In this document: in pieces, positions 23,701-36,096 of the stretch
How the letters are laid out: the number at the start of each line of letters is the position of its first letter
Position numbering within the stretch: the first letter of the stretch is position 1
Origin: Ehretia macrophylla
Taxonomy: Eukaryota; Streptophyta; Magnoliopsida; Boraginales; Ehretiaceae
Assembly (NCBI GenBank): GCA_037974665.1
Contig: CM075770.1
Location: 9,870,501-9,934,500 of the forward strand
Reading direction: 5' to 3'
Length of the DNA stretch: 64,000 bases
The notes under the pieces: model-generated
Told to the model about the DNA's origin: nothing
The model's database searches: none
Seen by the model: only the letters and a program-made list of their open reading frames with translations
Program-made: the position numbers and the translations under genes

Positions 23701-26700
23701 GATACATGTTGGTTCCCATTCCCAAACGCCGACCAGTTTCTTTTCCAATTGCTAGTTGATCCCCTGCAATAGAAGTCCAAGAATTCAGCAATTGAATAAT
23801 CTCCTTAAGGGTGACCAAAAGAAAAAAAAAAAACCTTTCACACATCTTAAACTGATGAAAGGAAAGCAGCACAGATAAGTGTGCAGGCAACCATCAAGAA
23901 TATAATATATCATATGGCTGAGATTTCTCTAGAACTGAGCCAAAGCTTTTGGCTTCAGCAGCAGGGCCATCAAACCAACTGCAATCAATCTTGAAGTCAG
24001 CAATCTTTGAGGTTGATCTCAAGCAATTTATCTACATTATCTATTTTGGGTCAATAAGATTTCCTTTACAACATCCAAAATTCCCCTCCCAATGAATGGA
24101 CTCCACAACCTATATTGTGGATAGTTGCCCTTTTAACCAACTTGGGCTTCTCCCCTATTATCCATATTGAATATAACATACGTTGATGAGCAGAGCCATT
24201 AAGCTAAACGGAGTCTCTTGTACAACAGAGAGCTTTACATTTGACTAAGGAAAACAAGTTCCTTACTCAAAGGCAGAAAGGAGTCGCACCTGTAATCATC
24301 TTAACATTAACTCCAAGATTTAAGGCCCTCCTTATTGTCTCTGCACTGTCATGCCTTGGAGGATCAAAGAGAGGCATGAGACCAATGAATTGCCATGGAC
24401 CTCCAGGGCTCTCTTTCCTTCCCTCTGGAACTTCCTGCACGAAAAATATAGTACGACCAACCCATTATCAGCGACATAAGATCAACACAATTTACATATT
24501 AAAGCGATAATGCTAGGAAGATTAAGATGGTATATAGATCAACTCACCTGGTATGCCACGGCAAGTGACCTCAAGCCTCGCTCTGCAAACTTATCAATCA
24601 CAGCATGAACCCTGCGCTCTATTTCTGACTTATTGTGGGAAAGATTTAGGATCTGAAATCCAAATTGCAGGCTGAAGTTAGAAGAAACAACTAACAAACA
24701 GATAGAATCAAAGACGAAAAGAGTTATCAAAGTAATACCTGCTCAGGAGCACCTTTGCTGACCCTGTGCATTTTTCCTTGGCTATCCAAATAAGTCAACG
24801 CTGTTCGCTTATCAGTAGGGTTAAAAGGGAGGAAGTGTACTTCTCGAATGCCAGCTCGAGCCTGTTTATAATGATTATTAAAGCATGTTCAAGTTTAAAC
24901 AGGAACTTGAGTTGAATACATTTAACTAATTTACCTCTTTTGGATCAGCCAGCATCCCAACTATAGCAGCATCAATGGCGTCTTGATTTTCCAATCTAGA
25001 GGCCCGAGCTGCCATTAGCACAACCGTATCTGCATCTACACCTTTAGCAAATACCTAAACACATACAGTATATGGTCAAAAATATAAGAGACATATATAA
25101 GAATCTAGGTGCAGAAGCAGGGCATCCATAGCTCACAAGCGACGATCTACAAACCTCAATAAGATTCTTGTCAACAGTAAGCTTGTTTAATGTCAGAGTT
25201 CCAGTCTTATCACTGCAAAGCACGTCCATGCCTGCCATCTCTTCTATAGCTGTCATTCTCTTCGTGATAGCTCCCTGAGAAGTTAGAAGAGCCCCATAAA
25301 AACCCAGAATTCCAAAAGCAATAGTCAACAGAGCAACTCAAGAAAGCCAGCAAACCTGTTGTGCCAAACGATGAGAACCAATAGCCATTGTTACTGACAG
25401 GACCGTTGGCATTGCAATGGGGATTCCTCCAATCAGAAGTACCAGAAGATTGTCAATCCCAGGTCGATAATCGCGATCTTGGATTGGGTACATCACAATA
25501 ATCTCTATTATCATTCCAACAGCAATAGAACAGATGCAGAAGTTTCCAATTGCGGTCAAAACCTAAACATAATAGCAACAAAATAAAATAAAGTCAGATG
25601 CCATTAGGATATAGGAAGTCCAAAATAATGATCCATCTCGTATACTTGCCTTTTGGAAGTGGCCCACTTGGTTAGTACTATCAACAAGATGAGCAGCCTT
25701 CCCAAAGAAGGTGTGAACCCCAGTGGCAATTACTATAGCTTCAAGCTCTCCTTGTTTGCAAGTCGAACCAGAATAAACACCATCTCCAGGTCCTTTTGTT
25801 ACAGGAAGGGACTCGCCTGTCAAAGCAGACTGCAAGCTCCCAAAAATCGAAATATCAGCAACACAGATAGCCTGAATGATAGAAAAGGGAAGACAAAGAT
25901 AAACTAACCGTATAAGGACACCCACCTGGTCAATTTTCAAAGGATCACCTTCAAGCAAACGAGCATCTGCCGGAATTATATCCCCAAGTTTTATACTGAT
26001 TATATCACCAGGCACTAGAATGGAAGCATCTTCCTCACTCCATCTTCCATCTCTAAGAACCTTCACAAGAACAAAAGAAGAGTTTAGACCAATATAGCAA
26101 AGACAAGCCATCTGATCACTTAATTTGGAGACGATTCAATCCTCATAAAGTGAACATGAAATGGAGCAACACTAAATTCAAAGATTATCTAAAAACAAAC
26201 TAATATCAGAATCAGATCAAGTACCTTTGCTTTCGGAGCAAGACGAGCCATGAGAGCAGCTGCTGCATTGCCAGCATTGTTCTCCTCGATAAAACTAATT
26301 GTCGAGTTAATCACAAGCAAAATAATGATACCCACAAAGTCTTGCCAATCCGGAGGCTTCCCCTGCGAAAATCAAATTACACCTCCAATAAATTCCCAAG
26401 AAACAGCGAACTACATACGCAAATCCAGAAAAAGAAAAAGAAAATACTTACTCCTCCATTAGCAAGGGCAATTGCCATAATAGCTGCAGCTTCCATAACC
26501 CATGAGAGAGGGTTCCACATAAAACCAAGAAACTTCAAAAATTTGCTTTCCTGAAACACATCATAATGCCAACTTTTGTAATTAAAAAATGCCTTATCAT
26601 TACAAACAAACATCACCAGAGTAAGAAACTAACAATCAAACATCTTAAAGATCACAAGGTTGCAGAACACACACAAAACTAGATTGCAGTAATACAGTAC

Positions 26701-27227
26701 TTATAGCACACAAACTCAACCAAGAGTAAAGCCACAATGAACCAAAAAAAAAAAGATGACAGCATGAGAGCTTTGACATCAAATTCAATGCTAACATCAG
26801 ACCTGAAGCACTTTTTCACTTCACAAAACACACACACACATAGTTACAAAATCTTAATTCATAAAAGCAAATTAACATCACAATTGCAGCTCAAAGGAGC
26901 AAAAACGATTGAAATGTTAATAAAATCAGCTACCTTCTTCTCCTCAAGCTTGTTGTAACCAAAAATGGCCAATCTTTCTTGAGCAGCCGGACTAGTAAGA
27001 CCCTCCCTTGTACATCTCAAATTCTCAAACACTTCCTCAATGGGAATGTTTTCCTGCAATCACAATAACCAAAAAAAAAAAAAAAAATCCCTCAAAACCA
27101 AGAAATGGAAAAAATTTTACACAAAAAATGAACAAAAAAAAAAAACACTCTTTTTACTGCTCAGATCCATTACCAAATCCACAGTTTCCTTCAACACAGC
27201 CTCAAGAACTTCTGCCTTCTCCCCCAT
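20725..27227 (-). CDS. AHA4/AHA11-like: plasma-membrane H+-ATPase (P3A type, AHA4/AHA11-like)
   Basis: Twenty-one exons assemble in frame to 956 residues: 27174-27227, 26934-27053, 26452-26550, 26225-26362, 25926-26060, 25650-25829, 25356-25562, 25155-25274, 24935-25054, 24739-24861, 24548-24652, 24290-24434, 23599-23763, 23251-23489, 23071-23103, 22864-22945, 22326-22486, 21797-21982, 21496-21678, 21237-21415, 20725-20821. The enzyme pumps protons out across the plasma membrane using ATP, energising secondary carriers. All key sites are intact: TGES at 186-189, phosphorylated Asp333 in [16 protein letters not shown] with D592 and D596, and Asp688 in ILNDG (the proton-site residue of AHA2). 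The C-terminal autoinhibitory tail ends QSYTV, whose penultimate Thr955 is the 14-3-3 binding phosphosite. The N-terminus [18 protein letters not shown] and the body fit the AHA4/AHA11 branch. One intron uses a GC donor. Confidence 0.97.
21713..21728 (+). mobile_element. micro-retroposon insertion in H+-ATPase intron
   Basis: TTGACC plus 10 A, flanked by a perfect 15-bp duplication starting AGGTAATTCACAGAC at 698-712 and 729-743 of the 21 kb block. It lies in the intron between exons 21797-21982 and 21496-21678. Confidence 0.75.
25563..25649 (-). other. GC-AG intron of H+-ATPase gene
   Basis: The exon ending ...CAA AAG is followed by GCAAGT, and the next exon (GTT TTG ACC) is preceded by TTTAG. 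Using the only nearby GT would add four bases and break the frame. AAG|GCAAGT matches the known GC-donor consensus, so this is a real non-canonical intron of 87 nt. Confidence 0.85.
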
Positions 27228-27241
27228 CTTGCTATCACACT

Positions 27242-27259
27242 CTGTGTGTGTGTGTGTGT
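27242..27259. repeat. (GT)9 microsatellite in H+-ATPase 5' leader
   Basis: On the gene strand this is an AC/CA run 15 nt upstream of the ATG, probably in the 5' UTR. Confidence 0.8.
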
Positions 27260-27290
27260 TTGACAATTCTTTTAACTTCTTTACTCTCAC

Positions 27291-27298
27291 TTTATAAA
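27291..27298 (-). promoter_or_regulatory. candidate TATA box of H+-ATPase gene
   Basis: TTTATAAA (self-complementary) lies about 65 bp upstream of the ATG. It would place the start of transcription near 27265 and give a leader of about 40 nt. This is motif-and-spacing inference; a longer 5' UTR is possible. Confidence 0.4.
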
Positions 27299-27299
27299 G

Positions 27300-28198
27300 T
27301 AACAAGAAGCTATAGACCCATTAAGGAACAAGCATGAAACAGAGGCTTTTTTGTACTGAATGCAGCAAACTTTGTGAAGCAGAAAGAGAAAAAAACTAAG
27401 AGCTACCAAGTTAAAAAGATTGGATTTTGAGCAAAGGGAAATGGTTTTTAGAAATGGTATTTTTTTCAAGAGCTAAGTAAAGAATGGGGTCTACTCAACT
27501 AACACCAAATCTATAACGAGTGGAACTGATGGGACAGAGACTAGTAACTGCACACTCCACACAGCCTTTTTGTATATGTTTCATTCTTTCTTTTTTTTTT
27601 TCTTTTTTTTTTCTGGGTTTGGTTACATTATTATAAAAATCTAGCTTTAGCAAATCTTTTATTTCAAAAGAAAATAATTTTTTTAAATACTTTTGTTTTT
27701 TTTCTTAACTGAAAAACCCATGTGTAGAGAAGGATGAGAGATAGATTAGTTCGAGATGATTCAAATATCCACTTTTGAGTAAAATTTTTTTTTTTTATTT
27801 AAAAGAGTTTTTATATTACATAAGATATTACATATGAAAATGAATATCGAGACTAAAGAAAATAAAAAGTTTAAGATAATTTTTATTTTTTGTAACTATA
27901 AATACCATGCATAAAGAATAGTTGAGAGATAACCGTCAATTTAGGACAAAAGTAATTCTTAGATATTTGTCCAATTTGATTAACACGTCTGGTTTAATTT
28001 TCTAGAGTAATGTTTAAGATTGAAATAAAAACGTACTGCAAATTAATATGAATTCTTTTAAAAATGATGAAGAGTCTACATCATTTTATTATAATTATAT
28101 TATTAATTAAATATGTTAAACTTTTCATAAAATATTATAACGTTACCATACTTTACATGGATGAGACTGACGAAAAGGCCGAGGACTATAAGCTGCAC
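27300..28198. other. upstream region of H+-ATPase gene
   Basis: Presumed promoter and AT-rich intergenic DNA with homopolymer T and A runs. No gene is seen. Confidence 0.5.
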
Positions 28199-28496
28199 AT
28201 GGGGAGCAGACTACTCTACCATTTATTTATTAATTATTTAATATTGAATTTACAGATGGAGTTAAAATCTATGTAGAAATTATCTAAAATGGTCAATTTG
28301 ATGATGCATATTTTGGGCTCCGTTTGTTTGTCGTAAAATATTTTCTCATGGGGAGCAGACTACTCTACCATTTATTTATTAATTATTTAATATTGAATTT
28401 ATAGATGGAGTTAAAATCTATGTTGAAATTATCTAAAATGGTCAATTTGATGATGCATATTTTGGGCTCCGTTTGTTTATTATAAAATATTTTCTC
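28199..28496 (+). repeat. 149-bp tandem duplication
   Basis: The unit beginning ATGGGGAGCAGACTACTC at 28199 repeats at 28348, an exact 149-bp period, with only a few differences. Each unit ends with the left end of a MITE (GGCTCCGTTTGTTT), so the duplication included a MITE terminus. Confidence 0.9.
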
Positions 28497-28905
28497 AAAA
28501 AATATTTTTCAGATTTTATGATGTTTAATAACACTAAAAAATTTATTAACTGTAAAATATTTTTCATTTAAAAATTACGGCTGTTTTTACTTAATTTTAT
28601 GGTATTTGGTAATATCGAAAAATTGGTCAACTGTAAAATATTTTTCGGTCAACAATTACAGCTAGTACAAAATTCTGAAAAATGTTTTCATTTCTTTTGG
28701 GAGAATAAAACATTTTACAGAACTCATGATACATCCAAACATCATAAAATATTTTACAGTATTCTATTTTTCATTAAAATATTTTCTCTCACAAATTATT
28801 TTACGACAAACAAAAAAAATCTTGTAAAATATTTTATTTTCTAAAAAAATATTTTTTAATGAAAATATTTTATACAAGTAAATTATTTTACGACAAACAA
28901 ACGGA
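28475..28905. mobile_element. MITE, GGCTCCGTTTGTTT family, copy 1
   Basis: About 430 bp, begins GGCTCCGTTTGTTTAT and ends in the inverted form ACGACAAACAAACGGATT. The internal text matches the element at 53426-53855 (for example TTGGTCAACTGTAAAATATT). It has no coding capacity. Confidence 0.75.
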
Positions 28906-31900
28906 TTAACTTGTTCTCGCCGTGTTTGACTTAACTAGTCTACCATATGACCATATAATTGCAGCAACCAATGATAGTACATTTTACTTAAGCAAGTATT
29001 TTTTATATGTATACTGTCCTAGTAGTTTATAATTTGTTGTGGACTAATATGTTGGCACAAAAGCAGGAAAGATTAAGTAGTATTTATTTTTCTTCCTTTT
29101 TTAAGACTTAGTCAATGGAGCTATTGACTTAAAGACATGATTTTGTTAAGCTAAGATTATGCAAATTAGAGCTCACTACAAGAAGTTCATAGCTAATAGT
29201 GGAATATGACAAGCTTTCTTCTAATTATATCCTAAGATCCCAAACATATGTTTTAAGAAACATGCATTGATTTCATGTAGGACCCCCCAAAAAAAACTCA
29301 TAGATCGATGCTAATCATTTTAAAAAGATTTATCCCTCGTCAATCATCTTAATTATATTGTTACGTTAAAATCTAATCTAAAATTTTGCTAGTTATTGTA
29401 AAATTAAAATTTTCTCGCAAGTTAATCTTTTATTATCTTCTCGTTCTATATTGTGTTTGTCTTTATCTTGTAGTAATCATTTACATCATCCTAGGTCTAA
29501 AGATGTTGTGAACAATTTCATGAAAAAGAAAATTCAATGTGGTCAAGTGGTTTTCAAGCCTCTTGAAAACGATTATGCTCAGAAAGGTTTGAGCTTATGT
29601 GCAAATTGCATAAGTAACTTAAAAAGGCCTTATTTGCTAGCTAATATTCATTTTATTCACTTTTTGAACATCGCTTTCTTTAGGATTCTTCAATAAAAGG
29701 GAAAAAGAAAATGTTTAGTTTGGAATATATAGGCACAAATAGAATCGATGAGAGAATCGTATGTAATTTGTAATTTTTTTATCAAAGGTTTTGAGATATT
29801 TTGCACAGTACCATATATGATATATATTTGGAAATCATCACAAAGCAAAGAACTTCAATGTAAGGATTTTTTTTTTTTTTAAAAAAAAAAAAACCCCTTC
29901 AACGTAAGGATATTTGGTATCATTAAAAACAATAAACAAATATAATAAACCTCTTTAATAGCTGAAACTTTAAATGAGGTAATAATTTAATACGTTATCA
30001 AAGCCACATTACTAAAGGGTGTGTATTTAAGCCTGTCACCCATTTAAAAATCAAAATGAAAAAAACTTCCAGAATGAATCTCGCCTGTAAGTAAGAGAAC
30101 GTGTTGAGAATAATATACAAATGTAATAGACACTTCTCTAATAATTTGAGTTTTTAGATGAAATAATAATTTAATAGTTAGTTACCCATAATTCTCGAAT
30201 TTTATCTATATAAATAGAATTGTGCAATCATATTTAAAAGCTTTCTTTGCTTTTTCATATTGAAGTCACTTTACAAGCAAAAAGCTGTTAGATTTAAAGA
30301 ATTTGTTTAAAATCTCTACATATAAAAAATAAAATAAAAAAATTGTTGGAGTTAGTCTTACAGATTTTATTTTCTGTGCTTTTTCTTTTGAGCAAGTAAA
30401 GCTAACAACATTGAATATTTGAATTCATTATGGGGTTATCACAATGTCATGACATTCAGTGATGACTTGGTTCCCTCAATCACAGCTTCTTTTTTTTTTT
30501 TTTGTCTCAGCCAACGACATTTGTTTCTACTTTTATGAACTGTTTCTTATATTTTGAACAAAAAAAAACAAAAAAGAAAGAATTGTTTCCTATTCTACAA
30601 TATAATCCAATTATTCAGATTCCATGTCTTACGTTACGTCATATGATTAATTGGCCCCAAACTCCTAGATCTTAGCCAAGTTTCGATGATCTATTGGTCA
30701 TCCACACAGCTAGAAAAGCTAAAGTTGGTCTAATATTAATAGCTTTTAATAGCTTTCAATTCTACATTTAGGATGTAAGAAATTCGAAGGCTACATAAAG
30801 AATAAGTTGTTTCACATGCTATAGAATGCAAACATCTACGACGGTGTCCATTATCTCTGATGATATGTATATAATAGTAATGAGTCGCTTTTCAGTTAGT
30901 GAGTCAAATTGTATAGCATTAAATATGAGACTTGTAAAATTCATCATTCCTCTCGCAGCTAAGGGATTGAATAATTTTTCAATATTAATTGCTAGTCTAG
31001 TCTACTACATCATGCATATGGTGAAGAGAGGGTCTGGTCCAACTGTGTTATCATTTGATTTTAAAAAGAAAAAAAAAAATTTGATGAAAGGGTTTTCTAG
31101 ACTTTAAGTAATAAGCGGATTTTTAAAAATTGAATTACAAAAAAAAGTGAGAGTAGCCTCGATTGAAAATTAATAAGATGTGGATAAGAATTATTTGGAT
31201 GGTTTGGATCATATTGGTAAAAACACTTGTTATAAGTTATGAAAGTATATATAGAAGTTGTATATTATAAGAAACGCGATAAAAAATTTAAAATGAGTTG
31301 AATGGAGACACGCAAATTATATTTCGTGTTAATAAAGCTAGCACACGAGATCCTTTCGACTCATTAAATTTATATAACCAATTCATCTAATGAGAAAATA
31401 TTTGATTTAATTTGTTTTAATTTAATACATAGTCTTGTGGATGTGTATGCAGATTCTAAATGTGGCCTACCACGTTATCCTCATAACTCACTACCCCACG
31501 AACACTTAATAGTCTTCACCTGTCAACAACAGTAATCTTTTGTATTCAAGAGTCATATATTCAATACACGAGTCTTTGCATATAGTGCATGATTGGTACA
31601 AGTCCCAAAAATACATCCAACATTATTGTAAGAAAAAGGTTCTAATAATTTAATTGAATAAATTTCCTATGAGTTTTACAAAAATAAGCTTTAGACAGAA
31701 ACTTTATTCCTCATAATTATGCTGAAACTTCTGTCATTAATTAATTGGAATGCTAATTATAGATTGTTTACAAAAATGAGTTTCAAGGACAAGCACCAGG
31801 GCTAGCTGTTCTCTCTTTAGTTGGAAATATTTGTTCCTTTCCCAACATTGTTACATAAGCTTTAGCAGACAACATTTTAATTAGGATTAGTTTCACTTTA

Positions 31901-33157
31901 TCTAGTCATGTTTGGGGCTAATTTGAGCTCTAAAATTATTCTTGGACACTTAATTATTATACTCAAGACATGCTTTTTGGTAGTTAAGCATACCTATATA
32001 ATTCTTTCAAAACACAAAAGTAAGAAGCCCTTAGTGAAGTAGAGTTGATAGTGGCAAGATAGAGGGTTTTTTAAGAGGCAAAAAAGAAAAGGGAATCATA
32101 ATGACATTCAAAAAGGGACCATAATTATTTGGGCGTGTTATTGCATGCACGTCGAAATTTATTTCATTGGAATGGATCCAATGAGGTGATTCACAAAAAA
32201 GATTAGCATGAAAGTACGAGTCAAATTCTGCCTAAACTACTAAAGTAAAGACTAGTCAAAACCTTCCCTCTCAGTCATCATTTACTTAACCTACACTTCT
32301 CATTGTTCAATGCGTTTCTACGCCATTGAGGAGCCGTTCGCAACGAGAAGCAAAGAATGTTGTGAACAGTGGAAGGTCACAATTTACTTTTTTATAGAAT
32401 AATTATATTTAAGGTAAGTTTTTCGTCATTAAAAAAATAAAAATAAAAATAAATTAACCATTGTATTCTCTCGTGACTCTATAATCTCATTCTTTTCCAT
32501 AACATATAAAAGTATGAAATTCTCATATTTATCAATCTATTTTACAAAATATAAGATAAGACCTCCCTCTATGTTCCTTTACAATCTCTGGGAAGATACG
32601 AATACAATTATTTTGATGGAAAAAGAGAGGACTGCATGTTCACAATCAATATTTTGTTCACACGGTTAGGCTTGTGCATGCATGTTCTGTTGTCTCTAAA
32701 TTGTTATCACGGGATCTGTTTTTATGGGAAGGTTCTTTGCTTACTTTAGTTTTTTTCTTTCGAACAAAAAATCTTGCTTGTTACCACTGTTGATTTGATC
32801 TAGTGATATGTTCTTATTTTAAATGTGAAACGTCTTGAGATTAATTCTTGAAGTGTATAATATCTTTGTGATATAAAATTGACTTTAGCACTCCCTTTAA
32901 ATTGGAAAAATAAAAACAAAATTTTGCTTTACATGTCAAGCTTTTCTTATCTCTTCTCTGGTTAAACAAATTTATTTATCTATTACGTTCAACATGTCCT
33001 CTCAAGTCCAAGTAGTTCCAAAACTCTTATTCAGTAAGAGTTACGATACACAATTTAATATTTCATATATATATATATATAAGTAATTAGTGGAAGCTAA
33101 ATTGATTTTTCATACTAAAATTACCTTACAAATACACATATGTTCAAGGTTTATTTA
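28906..33157. other. gene desert
   Basis: AT-rich DNA without a recognisable gene. It holds homopolymer runs, short open frames with no family resemblance, and the poly(T)/poly(A) insert at 29868-29896. Confidence 0.5.
29868..29896. mobile_element. poly(T)-poly(A)-CCC micro-insertion
   Basis: T13, A13 and CCC lie between near-identical copies of TTCAAYGTAAGGAT (29854-29867 and 29898-29911, 13 of 14 identical). It resembles the micro-retroposon insertions but has a T/A hairpin and no TTGACC tag. Confidence 0.45.
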
Positions 33158-33554
33158 GGCTCTGTTTGGCTTAGTTGTGAAATTTTGGCTTTTGAGTTGT
33201 AGAGTTTTTATAGTATAGTTTTGGTTAAAAGTGCTGTTGAACAAAAGCCGTTGATTGTTAGACATATATTGGGCAATATTGAGCTTTTAGAAAATCTGAG
33301 GGTAATATTGTACTTTAAAAAATATGAAGGGATATATTTGAGAAAGAAAAAGAAAACAGCTTCCCGCATTATATAAAAATAGTTTCGCAAAAGCCTATTT
33401 TAAAAAGCTCCAATTTGGAGTTTCTTGTTTTTCAGCTTTTTGAACTTCAGCTTTTACCTAAAAACACTTTCAGAAATGGGCCAAACAAGTGAGATCAGCT
33501 TTTAAATTCACAAAAAACATTTTTAAGTGTCAAAAAACTAGGTCAAACAGAGTC
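33158..33554. mobile_element. Tourist-like MITE (PIF/Harbinger type), copy 1
   Basis: 397 bp with inverted ends GGCTCTGTTTGGC and GTCAAACAGAGTC, flanked by TTA on both sides (33155-33157 and 33555-33557). A three-base TTA duplication is typical of PIF/Harbinger elements. It has no transposase. Confidence 0.8.
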
Positions 33555-33557
33555 TTA

Positions 33558-35291
33558 GGCTCTTGATGGGAGAAGTCATTTTTGGAGGAGAAACTAAGGG
33601 CATTTTGACAATTTTCTTTTATACAGTCTTCTTCCATAAACTCAGAAGATTAATTACATATTAAACTTCCAAAATTTTAAATTTTTTTTGTTTTAAATTA
33701 TGACAACGAGACTATAACACAAGATAATTTAATAACTTAGCTCTAATATCATATTAAATTTTCACCTCATTTAAAAATTTAACTGTTAAAAATCACACAG
33801 AAGGAATATATTAGCTTGGCATGCTGCTAGAATATCAATTGTGGAACATGGGTTCATAAATGAATCTTCTGCTTGGGATGAACCATGTTTCTGAATTTTC
33901 TATGATACTAAGTGGGGCATATAGAATTAAAAAAATTTACTTTTTGCAAACTGTAAGTTGAACACATTTGACATCATTGTGCAAAACAAGTTCCTCAACA
34001 TCACATGGAAGTTCAGAGAAAAGAGTAAAGAGTATAATATATATAATATAACCTAAGTGGGCTATCAAATGGGGTCAGAGTATACTTCTTGATTTTTCAA
34101 ACATTTAAAGTAAGAAAATGAAAGACGTTTACCTATACAAAAAATTAAATTAAATATATTTTATTGTCTAAACAATATATAAAAGCTCCTATTTAAGTAA
34201 AATATGTATTATTTAGGAATAGCCTAAAAAGTAAAGAGAAAAAAAATATTATATGATTTGAAAAGGAAAAACATGCACATTCTTATATATCACGAACAAA
34301 CACAGACATTCATCTTTCTCACATAGGGGGCGTTTAGTTCACAAATTGATTTTTCATTCATATAAATGATATTCCTAGGAATGCTAAGAATGTGATTAAA
34401 ATTGTTTGGTACGTTAAAAATATTTCTAAGAATATTTTATCAAATTCGTATGAATTATTTTTTGTTATGTTTGGTTAGACTCAATATTTCTAGGAATCTT
34501 GAACAATTTTTCAATAATACACATAACTCAAAAAAATAAAAATATCATCAAACGTTCGTGTACAAATAACAATACATTTTGTATACTTTGCTAATACGCG
34601 AGCAAAAAAATATTTAACGTATTTATACAAGTAAAGTAATTTTTTTTTATGTTTCTAAATTTTAACTTTATACTTAAAAAATTAGAAACTTAAATTTATT
34701 ATTTTAAAAAAATTTTAAACTTTAAAATTTATTTTATTTTATTTTGATTTTTATTTTATTTATTTCATTTTATTTATTTTTTAGTTTTTATTTTATTTTT
34801 TTTTACTTTTATTTTATTTTATTCTTATTAATTTTATCTTATTTTTTTAATTTATTTTTTAATTATATCTTATTTTTATTTTTTATTTTATTTTATCTTA
34901 TTTTTATTTTATTTTATTTTATTTATATTTTATATTTTTTTATCTTATTTTATATTTTTAATATTTTTATTTTTTGTTCTTTTTTTTTTTTTTTTTTTTT
35001 TTTGTATCATGTTATTTTATTTAGTTTAATTCTGCTTTTTTTAATATGGTATTTGTGTCTTTTGTTTTTTCCAAAATATTCTCACAACTTGGGAATAAAA
35101 TTTCGTTTTAACTTTTATAGTCCCTAAAAATTTAAGATTATATAATGCTAATCCCTAAAACATTGGAATGTACAACTATTTTGAGTCGATTCTATTTTTC
35201 TAGAAGTGTTGAACAATAGTTAAAAAAAGAAAATGTACGTAGAAAAAGAAAAAGAGAAAAAGAAAATGTATGTAGAAATTTGTCTTGATTA
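33558..35291. other. gene desert with a possible MITE end
   Basis: No gene is seen. GGGGGCGTTTAGTTCAC at about 34326 looks like a MITE terminus, but no matching right end was found. Confidence 0.4.
34725..35005. repeat. TTTTA-rich low-complexity tract
   Basis: About 280 bp are almost entirely A and T, built from TTTTA/TTTTTA units, ending in a run of about 24 T. A long apparent reading frame across it is a composition artefact. Confidence 0.9.
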
Positions 35292-35409
35292 GCCATTAGG
35301 GCTTTAGTCAAGTATTAATGTTAATCACTGTATGCGAGAAGTTATGAGTTTGAGTCCTGTTGACTACGTTGTATATTTTTATATCTCCTCTGAATGGAAA
35401 AAAAAAAAA
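35292..35409 (+). mobile_element. short tRNA-derived SINE
   Basis: 118 bp containing a box B-like AGTTTGAGTCC (about 35347) and ending in an A-run of about 13. It is flanked by TTGTCTTGATTA (35280-35291) and TTGTCATGATTA (35410-35421), 11 of 12 identical. Size, internal promoter motif, A-tail and duplication fit a SINE. Confidence 0.65.
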
Positions 35410-35855
35410 TTGTCATGATTAAGCTAGTGAAGAGTGCAGTACTTGTTGATGTGGATATATTATTTTTAACCAAAAACAAATACTGATAAATTGATGTAAA
35501 TCCCGGCCCCATGTTTTTTGTAAAATTTCTAACGTCTTAAAAAAAATGAAAGAGATCTAACTGTAATAATTTTTGCTAATTACATTAGAACTTTTTAACA
35601 CATCTGATAATCATTGATGAGGCGCATGTTTTATGTATTCACTTGCATGCATGTCGACATGCAAAGATCTTTGGCAGACAGCATAGAGATGTTTTTACAG
35701 CTAGAGTTTTAAGTACAAGCATGCAATCAATTTCTTCGGCAACTAGCATCACATATTCTGGCAAATGAATGACTTTCTTGGGTTAGTATATATATATATA
35801 TAATTCCATTGAAATTAGCGAGAATTTAACATAAAATCAACAATTAGCTAATAAA

Positions 35856-36096
35856 CACCACAAAAAAACTAATCATAGGCAGCATTTTTTTTTTGCAAAT
35901 AGGCGGCGGTTCTAAAACGTCACCTATAAAAACATGGCATTTATCAAACCACCGCAGCTGGTGTGACGAAAAGTATTTCGGTATAGGCGGCAGTCTAAAA
36001 CGGTTCTTCAAAACTACTGTTAAAGGGCTTTATTGGCGATGGTTTTTCAAAACTGCTGCTAAAGAAGTGTCGTCAAAATAGCTTTTTTTTGTAGTG
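35856..36096. mobile_element. mini-CACTA transposon (non-autonomous)
   Basis: 241 bp starting CACCACAAAAAAACTA and ending TTTTTTTTGTAGTG, an imperfect CACTACAA...TTGTAGTG pair as in CACTA/EnSpm elements, with AAA on both sides as a 3-bp duplication. Internally GGCGGC-type phrases recur (TAGGCGGCGG, TAGGCGGCAG), the subterminal repeats expected for binding of transposase. It is too small to code for one. Confidence 0.75.

Noticed and set aside
23821-23845. GTGACCAAAAG followed by an A-run in an H+-ATPase intron
   Set aside because: The tag resembles the micro-insertions but no flanking duplication was found.
29451-29696. An 81-codon open frame with several Cys and Leu
   Set aside because: No similarity to a known family, and the length is expected by chance in this much sequence.
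34326-34520. GGGGGCGTTTAGTTCAC as the left end of a MITE
   Set aside because: No inverted partner was found to the right; listed only as a possibility in the flanking region.
34744-35127. A 127-codon open frame rich in Phe, Ile, Leu and Tyr
   Set aside because: It is a translation of the TTTTA low-complexity tract and has no family resemblance.
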